From Streptomyces sp. DH5 (GTDB taxonomy: Bacteria > Actinomycetota > Actinomycetes > Streptomycetales > Streptomycetaceae), in the NCBI RefSeq assembly GCF_020873915.1, contig NZ_JAHWGP010000006.1, positions 186,001 through 250,000 on the forward strand: 64,000 nucleotides of DNA, given 5' to 3'. Under the pieces are notes generated by a model. That model was not told the DNA's origin. It saw nothing but the letters and a program-made list of their open reading frames with translations, and made no database searches. Both the position numbers and the translations under genes were made by a program. Shown one piece after another: positions 34,895-45,707 of the stretch (within the stretch, counting starts at the first letter, position 1; the number at the start of each line of letters is the position of its first letter).

Positions 34895-35574
34895 GCCTCG
34901 AACTGACCGACATCACCCTCACCTACCCCGACGGCGACACCCGGCTGACCGCCCTCGACCGGGTCACCCTGCACGTCCCCCGCGGCAGCGTCACCGCCGT
35001 CGTCGGACCCTCCGGTTCCGGCAAGTCCAGCCTGCTCGCCGTCGCGGCCACCCTCGTCGCCCCCGACTCCGGCACCGTCACCGTCGACGGCCGTCCGACC
35101 ACCGGTCTGGGCCGCGGGGACCTCACCGACCTCCGCCGCCGCGCCATCGGCATCGTCTTCCAGCAGCCCAACCTGCTGCCCTCCCTCACCGCCGTCGAAC
35201 AGCTCCAGGTCATGGCCGCGATCGACGGCCGCTCACCACGCGCCGCCCACGGCCGGGCGATGGAACTGCTCGACGCCGTCGGCCTCGCCGACCGGGCCGG
35301 CCGCCGCCCCCACCAGCTCTCCGGCGGCCAGCGCCAGCGGGTGAACATCGCCCGCGCGCTGATGAACGACCCCACCGTCCTGCTGGTCGACGAACCCACC
35401 AGCGCCCTCGACCGCGAGCGCGGCGCCGCCGTCGTGGACCTGCTCACCCGGCTCACCCACCGGCGTGCCACCGCCACCGTCCTGGTCACCCACGACCGCG
35501 GCCTGCTCACCGCCGTCGACCGGATCGCCGAGGTCCACGACGGCCGGCTCACCCTCCCGGCGCCGGCCCCCTGA
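34891..35574 (+). CDS. ABC exporter ATP-binding protein (LolD/MacB type)
   Basis: 227 residues. Walker A GPSGSGKSS (about residues 39-47), Q-loop VFQQPNLLPSL, signature LSGGQRQRVNIARAL, Walker B VLLVDEPTSALD and H-loop VLVTHDRGL are all intact. It powers the FtsX-like permease encoded just upstream, with an ATGA start/stop overlap. Confidence 0.94.
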   Translation: MSLELTDITLTYPDGDTRLTALDRVTLHVPRGSVTAVVGPSGSGKSSLLAVAATLVAPDSGTVTVDGRPTTGLGRGDLTDLRRRAIGIVFQQPNLLPSLTAVEQLQVMAAIDGRSPRAAHGRAMELLDAVGLADRAGRRPHQLSGGQRQRVNIARALMNDPTVLLVDEPTSALDRERGAAVVDLLTRLTHRRATATVLVTHDRGLLTAVDRIAEVHDGRLTLPAPAP

Positions 35575-35707
35575 GCGGACGTATCGGCCGAACGGCCGCA
35601 CGAAGGGTGGTGGGGTCGCTACGAATCGGGTACATACGATCGGGTAGCTCCCGTCAGTAACGCACGACTCCGCACGACTCCACCCACTTCGCGGCGAGGT
35701 GAGCCTC

Positions 35708-37651
35708 ATGTCCGCAGTACCCGAGTCCCCGTCCCGGCCCACGGTCACCGAACGGGAGGCCCGCGAGGTCGCGGAGGCCGCCCGCGAGCAGGACTGGCGC
35801 AAGCCCAGCTTCGCCAAGGAACTGTTCCTCGGCCGCTTCCGGCTCGACCTGATCCACCCCCACCCCCTGCCCGTCGACGACGACGTCCAGCGCGGCGAGG
35901 AGTTCCTCGCCAAGCTCCGCGACTTCTGCGAGACGAAGATCGACGGCGCCACGATCGAACGCGACGCCCGCATCCCCGACGAGGTGATCACCGGACTCAA
36001 GGAGCTCGGCGCCCTCGGCATGAAGATCGACACCAGGTACGGCGGTCTCGGCCTCACCCAGGTCTACTACAACAAGGCCCTCGCCCTGGTCGGCTCCGCC
36101 AGCCCCGCGATCGGCGCCCTGCTCTCCGCCCACCAGTCGATCGGCGTCCCGCAGCCGCTGAAGATCTTCGGCACGCGCGAGCAGAAGGAGACGTTCCTCC
36201 CGCGCTGCGCCCGCACCGACATCTCGGCCTTCCTGCTCACCGAGCCGGACGTCGGCTCCGACCCGGCCCGCCTGGCCACCACCGCCGTCCCCGAGGACGG
36301 GGGAGACTACGTCCTCGACGGCGTGAAGCTGTGGACCACCAACGGCGTGGTCGCCGACCTCCTCGTCGTCATGGCGCGCGTGCCCAGGTCCGAGGGCCAC
36401 CGGGGCGGCATCACCGCGTTCGTCGTCGAGGCCGCCTCCGAGGGCGTCACCGTCGAGAACCGCAACACCTTCATGGGCCTGCGCGGACTGGAGAACGGCG
36501 TCACCCGCTTCCACCGGGTGCGCGTCCCGGCCTCCCAGCGCATCGGCGAGGAGGGCCAGGGCCTGAAGATCGCGCTCACCACGCTGAACACCGGCCGGCT
36601 GTCACTGCCCGCGATGTGCGTCGGCTCCGGCAAGTGGTGCCTGAAGATCGCCCGCGAGTGGTCGGCGGCCCGCGAGCAGTGGGGCAAGCCGGTGGCGCTG
36701 CACGAGGCCGTCGGCTCCAAGATCGCGTTCATCGCGGCCACCACCTTCGCCCTGGAGGCCGTGGTCGACCTCTCCTCGCAGATGGCCGACGAGGACCGCA
36801 ACGACATCCGCATCGAGGCCGCCCTCGCCAAGCTGTACGGCTCGGAGATGGCCTGCCTGATGGCCGACGAACTGGTCCAGATCCGCGGCGGACGCGGCTT
36901 CGAGACCGCCGAGTCCCTGCGCGCCCGCGGAGAACGCGCCGTCCCCGCCGAGCAGATGCTGCGCGACCTGCGCATCAACCGCATCTTCGAGGGCTCCACC
37001 GAGATCATGCACCTGCTGATCGCACGCGAGGCCGTCGACGCCCACCTGTCGGTCGCCGGGGACCTGATCGACCCGGACAAGTCCCTCGGCGACAAGGCGA
37101 AGGCCGGCGCGGGAGCGGGCCTCTTCTACGCCAAGTGGCTGCCGAAACTCGTCGCCGGACCGGGTCAGCTCCCCACCTCCTACGGCGAGTTCAAACACGG
37201 CGTCGACCTGTCCGCGCACCTGCGCTACGTCGAACGCACCTCCCGCAAGCTGGCCCGCTCCACCTTCTACGCCATGTCCCGCTGGCAGGGGAGGATGGAG
37301 ACCAAGCAGGGCTTCCTGGGCCGGATCGTCGACATCGGCGCCGAACTGTTCGCGATGAGCGCCGCCTGCGTCCGCGCGGAACTGCTCCGCAGCCGCGGTG
37401 AGAACGGCCGTGAGGCGTACCAGCTCGCCGACGCCTTCTGCCACCAGGCCCGCATCCGCGTCGAGGAACTCTTCGGCCGGCTGTGGTCCAACACCGACGA
37501 CCTCGACCGCAAGGTCGTCAAGGGCGTGCTCTCCGGCACCTACGCATGGCTCGAACAGGGAGTCGTCGACCCCTCCGACGACGGACCCTGGATCGCCGAC
37601 GCCACCCCGGGCCCGTCCGAACGCGAGAACGTCCACCGGCCGATCCGCTGA
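35708..37651 (+). CDS. Acyl-CoA dehydrogenase with extra C-terminal domain
   Basis: 647 residues, about 250 more than a standard acyl-CoA dehydrogenase and similar in plan to the VLCAD/FadE group. The core has LTEPDVGSDPARLATTA, KLWTTNGVVADLLVV, ENRNTFMGLRGLENGVT and the catalytic Glu in RIFEGSTEIMHL (about residue 428). A further helical domain of about 190 residues follows. It introduces the alpha-beta double bond in fatty acyl-CoA. ATG 35708 has GAGGTGAG upstream. Two direct copies of CGCACGACTC (around 35661-35680) lie in the leader. Confidence 0.9.
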   Translation: MSAVPESPSRPTVTEREAREVAEAAREQDWRKPSFAKELFLGRFRLDLIHPHPLPVDDDVQRGEEFLAKLRDFCETKIDGATIERDARIPDEVITGLKELGALGMKIDTRYGGLGLTQVYYNKALALVGSASPAIGALLSAHQSIGVPQPLKIFGTREQKETFLPRCARTDISAFLLTEPDVGSDPARLATTAVPEDGGDYVLDGVKLWTTNGVVADLLVVMARVPRSEGHRGGITAFVVEAASEGVTVENRNTFMGLRGLENGVTRFHRVRVPASQRIGEEGQGLKIALTTLNTGRLSLPAMCVGSGKWCLKIAREWSAAREQWGKPVALHEAVGSKIAFIAATTFALEAVVDLSSQMADEDRNDIRIEAALAKLYGSEMACLMADELVQIRGGRGFETAESLRARGERAVPAEQMLRDLRINRIFEGSTEIMHLLIAREAVDAHLSVAGDLIDPDKSLGDKAKAGAGAGLFYAKWLPKLVAGPGQLPTSYGEFKHGVDLSAHLRYVERTSRKLARSTFYAMSRWQGRMETKQGFLGRIVDIGAELFAMSAACVRAELLRSRGENGREAYQLADAFCHQARIRVEELFGRLWSNTDDLDRKVVKGVLSGTYAWLEQGVVDPSDDGPWIADATPGPSERENVHRPIR

Positions 37652-37713
37652 GCCGCGCGGCCCGCACCCCCTTCCGGCGGTGCTCCCCCGGGCGGGGCGG
37701 CATCCGTACGACC

Positions 37714-37745
37714 GCGTCCCCCCGCCCGGCCGGGCAGGGGGACGC
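37714..37745 (+). terminator. Terminator hairpin after acyl-CoA dehydrogenase
   Basis: A 15-bp stem with one C-A mismatch (37714-37728 with 37731-37745), very GC-rich, between the acyl-CoA dehydrogenase and dxr genes. Confidence 0.7.
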
Positions 37746-37803
37746 CGGGCCGGGAGCCGGGGCGGGGCCCCGGCGGCGCGCGGGACCGGACACAATGGGG
37801 GCC

Positions 37804-39066
37804 ATGACCGACGCTCCAGCCCCCCTCGCCGATCCGCACCTGGTGTACGACCCCGTGGTGGGAGACGGCCCGAAGGACGTGGTGATCCTCGGCTCCACCG
37901 GTTCGATCGGCACCCAGGCCATCGACCTCGTGCTGCGCAACCCCGACCGCTTCCGGGTCACCGGCCTGTCCGCCAACGGCGGCCGGGTCGCCCTCCTCGC
38001 CGAGCAGGCCCGCCTGCTGCGGGTGCGCACGGTCGCCGTCGCCCGCGAGGACGTCGTACCGGCGCTGCGCGAGGCGCTGTCCGCCGAGTACGGCACGGGG
38101 GAGCCGCTGCCGGAGATCCTCGCCGGAGCGGACGCGGCCACCGAGCTCGCCGCCTCCGACTGCCACACCGTCCTCAACGGCATCACCGGCTCCATCGGCC
38201 TCGCCCCGACCCTCGCCGCCCTGGAGGCGGGCCGCACCCTCGCGCTCGCCAACAAGGAGTCGCTCATCGTCGGCGGCCCGCTGGTCAAGGCGCTCGCCGA
38301 GCCCGGGCAGATCATCCCGGTCGACTCCGAGCACGCCGCCCTCTTCCAGGCGCTGGCCGCCGGCACCCGCGCCGACGTCGCGAAGCTCGTCGTCACCGCC
38401 TCCGGCGGGCCCTTCCGCGGCCGCACCAGGGAGCAGCTGGCCGGCGTCACCGTCGAGGACGCCCTCGCCCACCCCACCTGGGCCATGGGCCCGGTCATCA
38501 CGATCAACTCCGCGACCCTCGTCAACAAGGGCCTGGAGGTCATCGAGGCGCACCTCCTCTACGACATTCCCTTCGACCGCATTGAGGTCGTCGTGCACCC
38601 GCAGTCGTATGTCCACTCGATGGTCGAGTTCACGGACGGATCGACACTGGCCCAGGCGACACCCCCCGACATGCGGGGGCCCATCGCCATCGGCCTCGGC
38701 TGGCCCGAAAGGGTCCCGGACGCCGCCCCGGTCTTCGACTGGAGCAAGGCGTCCACCTGGGAGTTCCACCCCCTCGACAACGAGGCCTTCCCCTCGGTGA
38801 ACCTCGCCCGGCACGTCGGCGAGCTCGCGGGAACGGCCCCGGCGGTGTTCAATGCGGCGAACGAGGAGTGCGTCGAGGCCTTCCGCTCCGGCGCGCTGCC
38901 GTACCTCGGGATCATGGAGACGGTCACCCGGGTCGTCGAGGAACACGGCACCCCGGCGACGGGAACCTCCCTGACCGTGTCGGACGTCCTCGAAGCGGAG
39001 ACCTGGGCCCGGACCAGGGCCCGGGAACTGACAGTCCGGACGGCGAGCGCGGAGGCGCGTGCATGA
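37804..39066 (+). CDS. dxr: 1-deoxy-D-xylulose 5-phosphate reductoisomerase
   Basis: 420 residues. NADPH site [14 protein letters not shown], substrate and metal residues in [61 protein letters not shown] (read in two parts), and [11 protein letters not shown]. It makes 2-C-methyl-D-erythritol 4-phosphate, the committed step of the MEP pathway to isoprenoids. ATG 37804 is used; an in-frame ATG at 37795 lies within a CACAAT sequence that may be a -10 box. The stop overlaps the S2P gene start (ATGA), and ispG follows, so the MEP genes flank the protease as in other actinomycetes. Confidence 0.96.
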   Translation: MTDAPAPLADPHLVYDPVVGDGPKDVVILGSTGSIGTQAIDLVLRNPDRFRVTGLSANGGRVALLAEQARLLRVRTVAVAREDVVPALREALSAEYGTGEPLPEILAGADAATELAASDCHTVLNGITGSIGLAPTLAALEAGRTLALANKESLIVGGPLVKALAEPGQIIPVDSEHAALFQALAAGTRADVAKLVVTASGGPFRGRTREQLAGVTVEDALAHPTWAMGPVITINSATLVNKGLEVIEAHLLYDIPFDRIEVVVHPQSYVHSMVEFTDGSTLAQATPPDMRGPIAIGLGWPERVPDAAPVFDWSKASTWEFHPLDNEAFPSVNLARHVGELAGTAPAVFNAANEECVEAFRSGALPYLGIMETVTRVVEEHGTPATGTSLTVSDVLEAETWARTRARELTVRTASAEARA

Positions 39067-40367
39067 CGATCGTGATGTTCATCCTCGGCATAGTCGTCTT
39101 CGCGGTCGGCCTGCTGTTCTCCATCGCCTGGCACGAACTCGGGCACCTGTCCACGGCCAAGATGTTCGGCATCCGCGTACCCCAGTACATGGTCGGCTTC
39201 GGGCCGACCCTGTGGTCCCGGCACAGGGGCGAGACCGAGTACGGCGTCAAGGCGATCCCCCTCGGCGGCTACATCCGCATGATCGGCATGTTCCCGCCCG
39301 GTCCCGACGGCCGGGTGGAGGCCCGTTCCACCTCACCGTGGCGCGGCATGATCGAGGACGCCCGCTCCGCCGCCTTCGAGGAGCTGCGGCCCGGCGACGA
39401 GAAGCGGCTGTTCTACACGCGCAAGCCGTGGAAACGCGTCGTCGTCATGTTCGCGGGCCCGTTCATGAACCTGATCCTCGCGGCCGTGCTGTTCCTCACC
39501 GTGCTGATGGGCTTCGGCATCCAGCAGCAGACCACCACCGTGAGCTCGGTCTCCCAGTGCGTGATCTCACAGAGCGAGAACCGCGACGACTGCGAGAAGT
39601 CCGACCCGCAGTCCCCGGCCGCGGCGGCCGGCATGAAGGCCGAGGACCGGATCGTCGCCTTCGACGGCGTCAGGACCGACGACTGGGCCACCCTCTCCGA
39701 CCTCATCCGGGACAGCGCAGGCAAGAGCGTGCCGATCGTCGTGGACCGCGACGGCCGGGAGGTCACCCTCCAGGCGAAGATCGCCACCAACCTGGTCGCC
39801 AAGAAGGACGGCAACGGCGCCTACGTCGAGGGCGAGTACGTCAAGGCCGGCTTCCTCGGCTTCAGCGCGGCCACCGGCGTCGTCAAACAGGACCTCGGCG
39901 AATCCGTGGTCTGGATGACCGACCGGGTCGGCGACGCCGTCGACTCCCTCGCCGCCCTGCCGTCCAAGATCCCCGCCCTGTGGGACGCCGCCTTCGGCGA
40001 CGGCCCGCGCGAACAGGACTCGCCCATGGGGGTCGTCGGGGCCGCCCGGGTCGGCGGCGAGATCGCCACCCTGGAGATCCCCGCCTCACAGCAGATGGCC
40101 ATGTTCGTGATGCTGCTCGCGGGCTTCAATCTCTCCCTGTTCCTGTTCAACATGCTCCCGCTGCTCCCGCTCGACGGCGGACACATCGCGGGCGCCCTGT
40201 GGGAGTCGCTGCGCCGCAACCTCGCCAGGCTGCTGCGCCGCCCCGACCCGGGACCGTTCGACGTGGCGAAACTGATGCCGGTCGCCTATGTCGTGGCCGG
40301 GATCTTCGTCTGCTTCACCATCCTCGTCCTGATCGCGGACGTGGTGAACCCGGTGAGGATCTCCTAG
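39063..40367 (+). CDS. Site-2 intramembrane zinc protease (RseP/RasP/Rip1 family)
   Basis: 434 residues. Zinc motif HELGH (His24, Glu25, His28) in the first membrane segment, a PDZ-like domain (about residues 185-265; [22 protein letters not shown]), and the second active-site motif LPLDGGH in the third segment, followed by a last helix ([19 protein letters not shown]). It cleaves membrane-anchored substrates, typically anti-sigma factors after a first cut. It lies between dxr and ispG and is translationally coupled to dxr. Confidence 0.94.
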   Translation: MTIVMFILGIVVFAVGLLFSIAWHELGHLSTAKMFGIRVPQYMVGFGPTLWSRHRGETEYGVKAIPLGGYIRMIGMFPPGPDGRVEARSTSPWRGMIEDARSAAFEELRPGDEKRLFYTRKPWKRVVVMFAGPFMNLILAAVLFLTVLMGFGIQQQTTTVSSVSQCVISQSENRDDCEKSDPQSPAAAAGMKAEDRIVAFDGVRTDDWATLSDLIRDSAGKSVPIVVDRDGREVTLQAKIATNLVAKKDGNGAYVEGEYVKAGFLGFSAATGVVKQDLGESVVWMTDRVGDAVDSLAALPSKIPALWDAAFGDGPREQDSPMGVVGAARVGGEIATLEIPASQQMAMFVMLLAGFNLSLFLFNMLPLLPLDGGHIAGALWESLRRNLARLLRRPDPGPFDVAKLMPVAYVVAGIFVCFTILVLIADVVNPVRIS

Positions 40368-40394
40368 CGGCCGACCCCGCCACCCGCCGTTCAC

Positions 40395-40426
40395 GACGGC
40401 CTGGAACCCTTGGGTTCCGGGCCGTC
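40395..40426 (+). terminator. Hairpin between the S2P protease gene and ispG
   Basis: A 14-bp stem with one G-T pair (40395-40408 with 40413-40426) and loop CTTG, 28 nt after the protease stop. A second short inverted repeat GGGCAC/GTGCCC (40446-40460) follows. A possible -10 box TAATCT (40479-40484) suggests that ispG has its own promoter. Confidence 0.6.
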
Positions 40427-40550
40427 GCCCTTTGAGCGGGTTCACGGGCACGATGTGCCCGGGCGGCGGCCGGTACCGTAATCTCGGAGCCCGGGGCCCG
40501 CTGCTCACGGGGAGCCGGAGCTCGATCCACGACTTGGGGTTGCACAGCAG

Positions 40551-41708
<1,158 letters not shown>

Positions 41709-41858
41709 CGGCCGCGCCGGGTGCCGGCCGGGGCGGACAGCCCGCTCCGGCGCCCGGGGACCAGCCGGTCCGGGGCCTGACCGGGGCGGCGCTGCCCGGC
41801 TTCCGCGGGTACAGTGCGGAAATCAGGCAGACCCTTTTGTGTGAGGCCCCCGCTTTTG

Positions 41859-42704
41859 TTGACGCAGACCACTTCACGGGTCCTCGAGCCGAGCGACCTG
41901 GCCGCAGCCCTCGCCGTCCTCGACCGCGAGCCGGTCGCGAACGCCTTCGTGACGGCCCGGGTCCAGATCGCCGGCCTGGACCCCTGGCGGCTGGGCGGCG
42001 AGATGTGGGGCTGGTACGAGGGGGGCGTCCTGACCTCCCTCTGCTACGCCGGCGCCAACCTGGTGCCGATCTGCGCCACCCCCCGGGCCGTGCGGGCCTT
42101 CGCCGACCGCGCCCGCAGGGCCGGGCGCCGCTGCTCCTCCATCGTCGGCCCGGCCGAGCCCACCGCCGAACTGTGGCGGCTGCTCGAACCCCAGTGGGGC
42201 CCGGCCCGCGAGGTCCGCACCCACCAGCCCCTCATGGTCACCGACCGCATGCCCCGCACCGTCGCCCCGGACCCCCGCGTCCGCCGCGTCCGCAAGGACG
42301 AACTGGAGACGATCATGCCGGCGTGCGTGGCGATGTTCACCGAGGAGGTCGGCATCTCCCCGCTGGCCGGCGACGGGGGCCTGCTCTACCAGGCCCGGGT
42401 CGCCGAACTCGTCGGCGCCGGACGCTCCTTCGCCCGCTTCGACGCCGACGGCAAGGTCGTCTTCAAGGCCGAGATCGGCGCCGCGACCGACCGCGCCTGC
42501 CAGATCCAGGGCGTGTGGGTGGCCCCCGGACACCGGGGCAACGGCGTCGCCGCCCCCGGCATGGCGGCCGTACTGCGCTACGCCCTCACCGACGTCGCCC
42601 CCGTGGCGAGCCTCTACGTCAACGACTTCAACACCCCCGCCCGCAGGACGTACGAGAGGGTCGGCTTCCAAGAGGTCGGAGCCTTCATGAGCGTGCTGTT
42701 CTGA
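41859..42704 (+). CDS. GNAT-family N-acetyltransferase with DUF4081 N-terminus
   Basis: 281 residues from a TTG at 41859 (LTQTTSRVLEPSDL). The first half resembles the DUF4081 domain found before GNAT folds in actinobacteria. The second half has the acetyl-CoA segment IQGVWVAPGHRGNGVA and LYVNDFNTPARRTYERVGF. Substrate unknown. The start is the least sure part: GTG 41841 is an alternative that adds six residues, and neither has a good ribosome site. The gene sits between ispG and proS with a second acetyltransferase. Confidence 0.85.
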   Translation: MTQTTSRVLEPSDLAAALAVLDREPVANAFVTARVQIAGLDPWRLGGEMWGWYEGGVLTSLCYAGANLVPICATPRAVRAFADRARRAGRRCSSIVGPAEPTAELWRLLEPQWGPAREVRTHQPLMVTDRMPRTVAPDPRVRRVRKDELETIMPACVAMFTEEVGISPLAGDGGLLYQARVAELVGAGRSFARFDADGKVVFKAEIGAATDRACQIQGVWVAPGHRGNGVAAPGMAAVLRYALTDVAPVASLYVNDFNTPARRTYERVGFQEVGAFMSVLF

Positions 42705-42718
42705 CCGGCGCGCCCCTG

Positions 42719-42724
42719 TAGTCT
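42719..42724 (+). promoter_or_regulatory. Candidate -10 box for a leaderless acetyltransferase mRNA
   Basis: TAGTCT ends 7 nt before ATG 42732 in a 27-nt gap with no Shine-Dalgarno sequence, so the second acetyltransferase gene is probably transcribed separately without a leader. Confidence 0.42.
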
Positions 42725-42731
42725 CCCCGGC

Positions 42732-43298
42732 ATGCTGCGCTTCCCCGGTCACGACCGCTCCGAGCCCCACGACATCGTGATCGGCCCCCTCGACCTGCCC
42801 GGTCACGTCGACGAGGCACTCGCGGTGCAGGCGGTGGCGTTCGGGCTCGGCCCCGACGAGGTGGCCGTCCGCCGGCAGATCGTGCTGCGCCACATGACCT
42901 TCCCCGGCGCCCGGGCCTTCGGCGCCACGGTCGGGAGCCGCCTCGTCGGCTTCGTCTACGGCATGCCCAACGACCGCACCCACTGGTGGTCCACCGTCGT
43001 CGAGCCCTATCTGCGCGCCCGCGGCCACGGCGACTGGCTCGACGACTCCTTCGTCATCACCGAGCTGCACGTCCACCCCCGCTACCAGAAACACGGCATC
43101 GGGCGCGCGCTGATCACCACGATCACCGACGGCGCCGAACAGCCCCGCTCGATCCTCTCCGCCATCGACACCGAGAGCCCCGCCCGCCACCTCTACCGCT
43201 CCCTCGGCTACCAGGACCTCGCCCTGCAGGTCCACTTCCCCAGCGCCGCCAGGCCGTACGCCGTCATGGGCGCCCCGCTGCCGCTGCCGCGCGGGTAG
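42732..43298 (+). CDS. GNAT-family N-acetyltransferase
   Basis: 188 residues, single domain. The acetyl-CoA binding motif is [15 protein letters not shown], followed by [21 protein letters not shown], both standard GNAT. Substrate not known. It lies directly before proS. The ATG lacks a ribosome site and stands 7 nt after a TAGTCT box. Confidence 0.87.
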   Translation: MLRFPGHDRSEPHDIVIGPLDLPGHVDEALAVQAVAFGLGPDEVAVRRQIVLRHMTFPGARAFGATVGSRLVGFVYGMPNDRTHWWSTVVEPYLRARGHGDWLDDSFVITELHVHPRYQKHGIGRALITTITDGAEQPRSILSAIDTESPARHLYRSLGYQDLALQVHFPSAARPYAVMGAPLPLPRG

Positions 43299-43363
43299 TG
43301 GACGGCGGACAATGGATTTCCGCCGCCGCGTCCCGCCCGGCTAACCTCCCTGTCATCGACCCG

Positions 43364-43393
43364 CCCCCACTCTCGGCTGCGCTCGAGCGGGGG
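43364..43393 (+). repeat. Imperfect palindrome in the proS leader, Streptomyces dispersed-repeat type
   Basis: CCCCCACTC (43364-43372) pairs with GAGCGGGGG (43385-43393) with one mismatch, followed by GACCCCC. I recall near-identical sequences (CACTCTCGGCTNCGCTCGAG) in many Streptomyces intergenic regions. It ends 27 nt before the proS ATG and would lie in its leader if TAACCT at 43342-43347 is the -10 box. Confidence 0.5.
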
Positions 43394-43420
43394 ACCCCCA
43401 GCAGCAGGAGTACGAGAACC

Positions 43421-45121
43421 ATGCCGAACGCACCGGTCCAGCGCATGTCCCAGTTGATGGCGAAGACGCTGCGCGACGACCCGGCGGACGCCGAGGTCCT
43501 CAGCCACAAGCTGCTGGTCCGCGCGGGCTACGTGCGCCGTACCGCCGCCGGCATCTGGACGTGGCTGCCCCTCGGCAAGAAGGTCCTCGCCAACGTCGAG
43601 CGCATCGTCCGCGAGGAGATGGACGCCATCGGCGCCCAGGAGGTCCTGCTGCCCGCCCTGCTGCCGCGTGAGCCCTACGAGGCCACCGGCCGCTGGGACG
43701 AGTACGGCGCCGAGCTGTTCCGCCTCCAGGACCGCAAGGGCGGCGACTACCTCCTCGGCCCCACCCACGAGGAGATCTTCACCCTGATGGTGAAGGACCA
43801 GGCGTCCTCCTACAAGGACCTGCCCGTGATCCTCTACCAGATCCAGACCAAGTTCCGCGACGAGGCCCGCCCCCGCGCCGGCATCCTGCGCGGCCGTGAG
43901 TTCCTCATGAAGGACTCCTACTCCTTCGACATCGAGGACGAGGGCCTCGCCCGGTCGTACGCCCTGCACCGCGCCGCCTACCAGAAGATCTTCGAGCGTC
44001 TCGGCCTCGACCACCGCATCGTCGCGGCCACCGCGGGCGCCATGGGCGGCTCCAAGTCCGAGGAGTTCCTCGCCCCCGCCGAGGCCGGCGAGGACACCTT
44101 CGCCGACTGCCCGAACTGCGACTTCGCCGCCAACACCGAGGCCGTCGCGTACGGCCTGAAGGCGGTCGACGGCTCCGCGGTCCCGGCCGCCGAGGACATC
44201 CCCACCCCCGACACCCCGACCATCGAGACCCTTGCCGCGTCGCTCGGCGTGCCCGCCTCCGCCACGCTGAAGAACCTGCTGGTCAAGGTCGACGGCGAGA
44301 TCGTCGCCGTGGGCGTGCCCGGTGACCGCGAGGTCGACATGGGCAAGGTCGAGGCGCACTTCGCCCCGGCCGCGGTGGAACTGGTCACCGAGGCCGACTT
44401 CGTCGCCCGCCCCGACCTGGTGCGCGGCTACGTCGGCCCGCAGGGCCTGGACAAGGTGACGTACATCGCCGACCCGCGTGTCGCACCCGGCACCGCCTGG
44501 ATCACGGGCGCCAACAAGGCCGACACGCACGCGAAGAACGTGGTCGCCGGGCGTGACTTCGAGGTCGACGCGTACGTGGACGTCGTGGTGGTGCGGGAGG
44601 GCGACCCCTGCCCCGAGTGCGGCACGGGCCTGCGCCTGGACCGCGCTATCGAGATCGGCCACATCTTCCAGCTGGGCCGCAAGTACGCCGACGCCCTCAA
44701 GCTCGACGTCCTCGGCCAGAACGGCAAGCCGGTGCGCGTCACCATGGGCTCCTACGGCGTCGGCGTCTCCCGCGCGGTGGCGGCGCTCGCCGAGCAGACC
44801 GCCGACGACAAGGGCCTGTGCTGGCCCGCCGAGGTCGCCCCGGCCGACGTTCACGTGGTCGCCGCCGGCAAGGCGCTGCAGACGGAACTCGCGCTCGACG
44901 TCTCCGAGAAGCTGTCCGCCGCCGGACTCCGCGTCCTGGTCGACGACCGCGCGGGCGTCTCCCCGGGCGTGAAGTTCACCGACTCCGAGCTGATCGGCGT
45001 CCCGCAGATCCTGGTCGCGGGCCGCCGCGCCGCCGAGGGCATCGTCGAACTCAAGGACCGCCGCACCGGCGAACGCGAGGAACTCACCGTCGAGGAAGCA
45101 GTGACCCGCCTGACGGCCTGA
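43421..45121 (+). CDS. proS: Prolyl-tRNA synthetase, bacterial type with editing domain
   Basis: 566 residues. Class II motifs are visible: motif 1 around [14 protein letters not shown], motif 2 [21 protein letters not shown] (read in two parts) and motif 3 [14 protein letters not shown]. The insertion between motifs 2 and 3 (about residues 230-400, with [18 protein letters not shown]) is the INS domain that hydrolyses mischarged alanyl-tRNA(Pro). The C-terminal anticodon-binding domain ends the protein. AGGAG at 43406-43410 supports ATG 43421. Confidence 0.97.
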   Translation: MPNAPVQRMSQLMAKTLRDDPADAEVLSHKLLVRAGYVRRTAAGIWTWLPLGKKVLANVERIVREEMDAIGAQEVLLPALLPREPYEATGRWDEYGAELFRLQDRKGGDYLLGPTHEEIFTLMVKDQASSYKDLPVILYQIQTKFRDEARPRAGILRGREFLMKDSYSFDIEDEGLARSYALHRAAYQKIFERLGLDHRIVAATAGAMGGSKSEEFLAPAEAGEDTFADCPNCDFAANTEAVAYGLKAVDGSAVPAAEDIPTPDTPTIETLAASLGVPASATLKNLLVKVDGEIVAVGVPGDREVDMGKVEAHFAPAAVELVTEADFVARPDLVRGYVGPQGLDKVTYIADPRVAPGTAWITGANKADTHAKNVVAGRDFEVDAYVDVVVVREGDPCPECGTGLRLDRAIEIGHIFQLGRKYADALKLDVLGQNGKPVRVTMGSYGVGVSRAVAALAEQTADDKGLCWPAEVAPADVHVVAAGKALQTELALDVSEKLSAAGLRVLVDDRAGVSPGVKFTDSELIGVPQILVAGRRAAEGIVELKDRRTGEREELTVEEAVTRLTA

Positions 45122-45216
45122 CCCGAACCGCGGGCAGCCGCCCGCGGCCAACAGGGCAGCACCCCCGCAGGCACGGGGCCGCACCCACGCGGTGCCGCCC
45201 CGAGCCGCGGACAGCC

Positions 45217-45676
45217 GTGCCGCCCGGACGACGGGGGAGGGCGGGCCGGGCGGTTCTCCGCACGCGCCGGGTTGCGCCGACGCTCCCTGGGCCGCGTCAG
45301 CGCCTTGGCGTGCACAACCGTGGGCAAGTCGTGCCTCCCCCAGTGCCTTGAGGGCCTGGGAGGTACCCCCAGGGCGGCACGGGTGGGCGCGGCGGCACCC
45401 CGTAGGCGTCGGGCGGCGCCGCTACCTCCTGGGCCGCGTCAGCGCCTTGGCGTGCACGACTGCGGGCAGGGTGCCGTCCGGACGACGGGGGAGGGCGGGC
45501 CGGGCGGTTCTCCGCACGCGCCGGGTTGCGCCGACGCTCCCTGGGCCGCGTCAGCGCCTTGGCGTGCACAACCGTGGGCAAGTCGTGCCTCCCCCAGTGC
45601 CTTGAGGGCCTGGGAGGTACCCCCAGGGCGGCACGGGTGGGCGCGGCGGCACCCCGTAGGCGCCGGGCCGCGCCGC
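45217..45676 (+). repeat. 254-bp tandem duplication between proS and the next genes
   Basis: 45217-45470 is followed directly by a second copy from 45471. The first 192 bases of the two copies (to about 45408 and 45662) differ at only one position (C at 45223, T at 45477), after which similarity fades near 45676. Within the unit a sub-repeat CTGGGCCGCGTCAGCGCCTT with GGCGTGCAC after it occurs three times (about 45288, 45429, 45541). The inverted segment CCTCCC...GGGAGG (45334-45363 and again 254 bp later) could fold into a hairpin. The 586-bp gap 45122-45707 has no convincing gene. Confidence 0.88.
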
Positions 45677-45707
45677 CACCCCCGGCCCGAACCAACGCGC
45701 CGCCCGT

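Noticed and set aside
35575-35707. TACGAT (35635-35640) as the acyl-CoA dehydrogenase promoter
   Set aside because: The -10 match is fair but no -35 is recognisable; too weak to list.
41810-41815. TACAGT as a promoter for the DUF4081-GNAT gene
   Set aside because: No acceptable -35 at 16-19 bp, and the start codon itself is uncertain, so it is not listed as a feature.
45217-45676. CRISPR-like array
   Set aside because: Only two long adjacent copies without spacers of regular length, and no cas genes.
45297-45695. Small repeated open frames in the duplicated region after proS
   Set aside because: They are identical only because the DNA is duplicated. Composition is Arg/Pro/Ala shadow, and no ribosome sites are present.
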